This document shows positions 60,560-64,000 of a stretch of DNA of 64,000 bases, one piece after another. The notes below the pieces were generated by a model, which was not told where the DNA came from, searched no databases, and saw only the letters and a program-made list of their open reading frames with translations. The stretch comes from Omphiscola glabra (lineage: Eukaryota > Mollusca > Gastropoda > Lymnaeidae), in contig OZ024807.1 of the NCBI GenBank assembly GCA_964017045.1, positions 14,206,941 to 14,270,940 of the forward strand. Direction: 5' to 3'. Position 1 is the stretch's first letter; each line of letters begins with the position of its first letter. The translations under genes were made by a program, and so were the position numbers.

Positions 60560-60740
60560 CAAAATGCTTCTCTCTGAACACCCCGTAACAATCACCATTC
60601 TCTCTGAACACCCCGTAACAATCACCATTCTCTCTGAACACCCCGTAACAATCACCATCTCTCTCTCTCTCTCTCTCCCTCCCTCTCTGAACACCCCGTA
60701 ACAATCACCATTCTCTCTGAACACCCCGTAATAATCACCA
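60560..60740. repeat. 30-bp CTCTCTGAACACCCCGTAACAATCACCAT repeat with (CT)n
   Basis: Five copies, the third and fourth separated by a CT-rich run. Confidence 0.92.
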
Positions 60741-61117
60741 TCTCACTCTCTCTCTCCCTCACTGAAAATCCCGAATCAACCACCCTCCTCCAGCACCTCC
60801 AACCCTCTTCTTCCCCTAGCCCTCCTTACCCCCCGCCCTGTTTTCTCCACGAGGTATCCTTCACCGATACATGCCCTCTTAATTCGTGATTAGCCTTCAG
60901 CCTCATCTCCCCGCTATTCTCGGGACCCCACCCCCCCCCCCCAAAACACACACACAAACACTTCCTTTTCACCAGCGATGATGTCACGTCATGTTTTATT
61001 CATAGGCAATCCTTTAAACACCAGCCACAAACAATTGTATTACAATTTATTGTGTTTCATTCCTTCCGCACGCCATCTCTCTCTCATCACTCTGTATTAT
61101 TATTATTATGTATACTT

Positions 61118-61316
61118 CAGTGGTTCTCAATCTTCCTAATACCACGACCCTTTAATACAGTGCCTCATGTAGTGGTGACCCCCCCCCCCCACACACACAC
61201 ACATACAATTATCTTTGTCGCTACTAAATAAATGTTTTCCTGTGGTCTCCGGCGACCCCCGTGTAAGGGTCGTTCGACCCCCAAAGGGGTCGCAACCCAC
61301 AGGTTGATAACCGCTG
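61118..61316. mobile_element. SPIN-like hAT MITE, copy 4
   Basis: Starts CAGTGGTTCTCAATC and ends GTTGATAACCGCTG, flanked by GTATACTT and GTTTACTT (one mismatch). It contains TACAGTGCCTCATGTAGTGG, an inserted poly-C/(CA)n, TCTCCGGCGACCCC and CAAAGGGGTCGCAACCCACA. Lies 5' of the Dscam exons. Confidence 0.85.
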
Positions 61317-61630
61317 GTTTACTTCTTTATGTAGCACATAATGTTTGCTGTGGCTGTCATCTCCTCATTGTCAAGCCTTGAATGGTTTTTTTTTTTAAAT
61401 TCTCTCCTCCCAAATATCACTCTCATTCTTATATATTATTGTCTCATACTCATAACGTTTTCTCATACTCGCATATAACTGTGCCATACTCATATATGTT
61501 CTCGTACTCATATATTATTGTCTCATACTCATAACGTTTTCAATCAGCATCCAGATCATGACGTCTCTCATGCGCACGTGTGTGTGTGTATGTGCAAGCA
61601 AACATCTATAAAAAAAATTAAAGTGTAAAA

Positions 61631-61638
61631 TGACGTCA
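61631..61638. promoter_or_regulatory. palindromic CRE (TGACGTCA)
   Basis: A perfect CREB/ATF site within the region upstream of the first visible Dscam exon. A role in Dscam regulation is inference only. Confidence 0.3.
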
Positions 61639-61942
61639 CCCATCTGTACTGCTACGACTCCGAACACAAAAGTATTCCAAGTTTCCGAACCCCGCAAGCC
61701 TGAGGTCTTCCGACTTGAGGCTACGCCCCCATTGAGCCATCCTCAAACATTCGTTTTCCTCCTCCCTCATCGACCACCCGTAGCCCCTTGCACCCTATTC
61801 CAAACCCCCCACCCTCGACAAAACAAACACAGTTACACCGGCATTCTGACCCGGATTTCCGAGCTCTTTAACCAGAACTCTACAATTCCTAGTATTTGAT
61901 TAAACGAAACCCTACCAGATTGAAACTGGGCGTGATCGGACA

Positions 61943-62191
61943 CAGCGGCGGATCTAGTGGGGGAAAAAAAAGGTGCGGAGCTGAGGAGTAAGGGGGGGAT
62001 GTTTTAGGTGGGTAGTTTGATTTAAACACATAGCCTATATATATAGTGTTTAAATATATGGCATAGTTTAAGCACATTATATAGTTTAAAAACATGGCAT
62101 AGGTTAAACACAAAGAACTTGTAATATACTCGAATAAAGTAATGTGAGGTCTGATTTGAGGCTGATAACCTTTTTCTTAGATCCGCCTCTG
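61943..62191. mobile_element. hAT-like MITE with CAGNGGCGGATCTA ends
   Basis: Starts CAGCGGCGGATCTAG and ends TTAGATCCGCCTCTG. The 8-base flanks ATCGGACA and GCCGGACG agree at five positions, all differences being transitions, so the duplication is plausible but worn. The inside contains AT-rich direct repeats (TATGGCATAGTTTAA). Confidence 0.65.
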
Positions 62192-62224
62192 GCCGGACGC
62201 GAATTATTGTGATGACAGAATACC

Positions 62225-62525
62225 ACTGGTCTCCAGGAGTATCCATCGCTCCAAGATCTCCAAGAGTATCCATCGATCCAAGGACTTGAAGAGTATCCAT
62301 CGCTCCAAGGTCTCTAAGAGTATCCATCGCTTCAGGGTTTCCAAGAGTATCCATCACTTCAGGGTTTCCAAGAGTATCCATCGCTTCAGGGTTTCCAAGA
62401 GTATCCATCGCTTCAGGGTTTCCAAGAGTATCCATCGCTTCAGGGTTTCCAATAGTATCCATCGCTTCAGGGTTTCCAAGAGTATCCATTGCTTCAGGGT
62501 TTCCAAGAGTATCCATCGCTCTGCA
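62225..62525. repeat. 27-bp minisatellite
   Basis: About eleven copies of AGAGTATCCATCGCTTCAGG plus GTTTCCA. The period is a multiple of three, so long repetitive frames (MDTLGNPEA on the minus strand) appear on both strands without being genes. Confidence 0.95.
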
Positions 62526-62602
62526 GCCGGTGCTATATACAAGCAAAGACCACTTTAGGGCATCAACGGCGAGTTGACGGAACACGATAATCCTTCGTCA
62601 CG

Positions 62603-62695
62603 TCTTCGCCCTTCACGAGTCAGGTCTCACCTGGTACATGACATATTCATCTCATCACGAGTCAGGTCTCACCTGGTACATGACATATTCATCTT
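62603..62695. repeat. two-copy direct repeat of about 40 bp
   Basis: CACGAGTCAGGTCTCACCTG...GACATATTCATCT twice in tandem. Confidence 0.85.
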
Positions 62696-63902
62696 CACCC
62701 CCTACTTAGTGTTGTCAGTATGATCCCGTGGTGGGTCCATTTTTATTTGTGTGCAGGATTGACATAGTAGAATATGATATTACAGGAGAAAGATATTATA
62801 CGAGAAAGATAAGAGCTTCTATGAAGGAGCCCGGGTGTGTTGGGAGGGGGGGGGTGCAGGAGAAACGATGAAGCATTTGGTTTTGATGATGGGCAGCTCG
62901 TTGAGCAAAGCAGGAGCAATCGAAGAGTCCACACACACACACACACAAACACACATCTCCACGGTCTCCATTTTCAAACCGTTGGAGAGAAAAACCTACA
63001 CAAAAAACCAACAAGTAAAATGGAGAATACTTGCAGCTGAATTTAAAAGCACCTACGTCCATAATACTATATCTGATCTAAGCAATAAAAACGTCAACCA
63101 CAAGAGGAACAACAAATAGTTCGGACATCGAAAGGAATAAGATCTAAAAAGATTTGAATGGTCAGAGCAACAAAACAACTTTGTGTGTTCGGCACTGCAC
63201 GGTAAAGGTTCAAAACCCGCATAATAAAAGAAAAGTTTGACAACGTCGTAACTCCCACCCCCTCCAACCCGGCACAGCCCGACAATTTAAGTCTTAACCC
63301 TATAGGAAAAAACTTCGCCCTGAAGCAGTTTACGAAATTTGGCTAAACCATAACAAAAAATGTTTTTAACAAAATAATCCGGGGGTGCAGAGCTGAGGTC
63401 TGTTATTGATTCCTAGCGGAGCAATTCTTGTGTTTTAAAAAAAAAAAAAAAAAGGGGACTTGTGTTAAGATCCCACAGTTGCTGCATAGTATTCCTGCCT
63501 TTCTGAGGAAGCTACAATTTCGAATTCTCATTTTGTTCAAACCACCGTCCATTCCTTTGAGCCCCACAGATTCCGTCTCCCGATCCTATTTATTTTTCAA
63601 CTGAAATTGAAATCGAATCTCTTGAAAATTATTATTATTATTTTTTTTTTTTTTTGCATCTCTTTTCTTTCTCTCTTCTCTCTATCTTACTCCTTTTTTT
63701 TTCTATTCTTCTGGTTTCCATCTTTTCTCCTCTCATTCTCCTCAAACCTCCTTTGTTGTGCAACCTGCAAAAGCGGAAATCCATTACACTACACTGAGGT
63801 TTTTTTCACTCACACACACACGCACGCACACACACAAACAAAAACAACAACCAACAACAGAGAAGACGAGATGAGGGGGGGGGGGGGGATAAAATAAATC
63901 AC

Positions 63903-64000
63903 CATCAGATGCAAATTCAAACGGGGAGCCTTGCAAAGAGTTGGGTCCACCACTTGAGGCCATGTCGAGGGCTGATAACGCGCTGTTAGGCCGTGCAGTG
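63903..64000 (-). CDS. possible partial upstream exon
   Basis: On the minus strand, 98 bases from the window edge to a GTGATT donor (63902-63901) are open and read ...ALDMASSGGPNSLQGSPF then EFASDG. The exit is phase 1, which would splice in frame to the Ig2 exon at 58094. No Ig cysteine motif is seen and the donor is weak, so this may be a leader or linker exon, another gene, or chance. Confidence 0.2.

Larger units (their letters stand above)
58095..63902. other. 5' intron of Dscam / upstream region
   Basis: No exon with Ig1 features (two cysteines, tryptophan) was found on the minus strand, so Ig1 and the signal peptide are probably beyond 64000. The stretch holds three MITEs, several minisatellites, poly-G runs near 58796 and 63877, microsatellites, and a palindromic CRE at 61631-61638. 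Confidence 0.5.

Noticed and set aside
62022..62585. 187-codon frame with MDTLGNPEA repeats
   Set aside because: A 27-bp minisatellite keeps frames open on both strands; there is no other coding evidence.

Overview
This is eukaryotic nuclear DNA. Genes are split by many GT-AG introns, the DNA is AT-rich, and it is full of minisatellites, poly-G/poly-C runs and small DNA transposons. A ubiquitin-L40 fusion gene and a Dscam-family receptor without the arthropod exon arrays show a bilaterian animal. Four short elements closely resemble SPIN hAT transposons, which are reported from tetrapods, triatomine bugs and the pond snail Lymnaea stagnalis. I therefore infer a gastropod, probably a freshwater pulmonate snail; no rRNA, tRNA or mitochondrial marker confirms this.

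Layout. 1-7.3 kb: the 3' end of an unrecognised single-pass or multi-pass membrane protein gene (+ strand), with introns holding minisatellites, a CRE-like repeat cluster and two MITEs. 7.3-16.3 kb: no gene; a SPIN-like MITE, a foldback MITE, two Helitron-like elements, a GATA/GACA satellite and a pogo/Tigger-like element. 16.3-19.4 kb: an L2/CR1-type LINE on the - strand with an uninterrupted 995-codon endonuclease-reverse transcriptase ORF. 21.3-23.7 kb: UBA52 (ubiquitin fused to ribosomal protein eL40), + strand, four coding exons. 24.7-33.4 kb: no coding signal, possibly a very long 3'UTR of the next gene. 33.4-58.1 kb: a Dscam gene on the - strand, 39 exons whose phases all agree, from Ig2 to the stop codon. 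58.1-64 kb: its 5' intron, again rich in MITEs and minisatellites; Ig1 and the signal peptide lie beyond the window.

The Dscam reading was built by hand from splice sites, phase continuity and domain motifs: Ig2-Ig9, FN1-FN4, Ig10, an 18-nt microexon, FN5-FN6, one transmembrane helix and a tail of about 545 residues ending in a PDZ-type Thr-Ile-Val. It accounts for about 2,060 residues. UBA52 and Dscam are transcribed towards each other. The remaining biology is mobile-element biology: hAT, piggyBac, pogo, Helitron, LINE and SINE-like insertions, many with clear target-site duplications and several inside Dscam introns.
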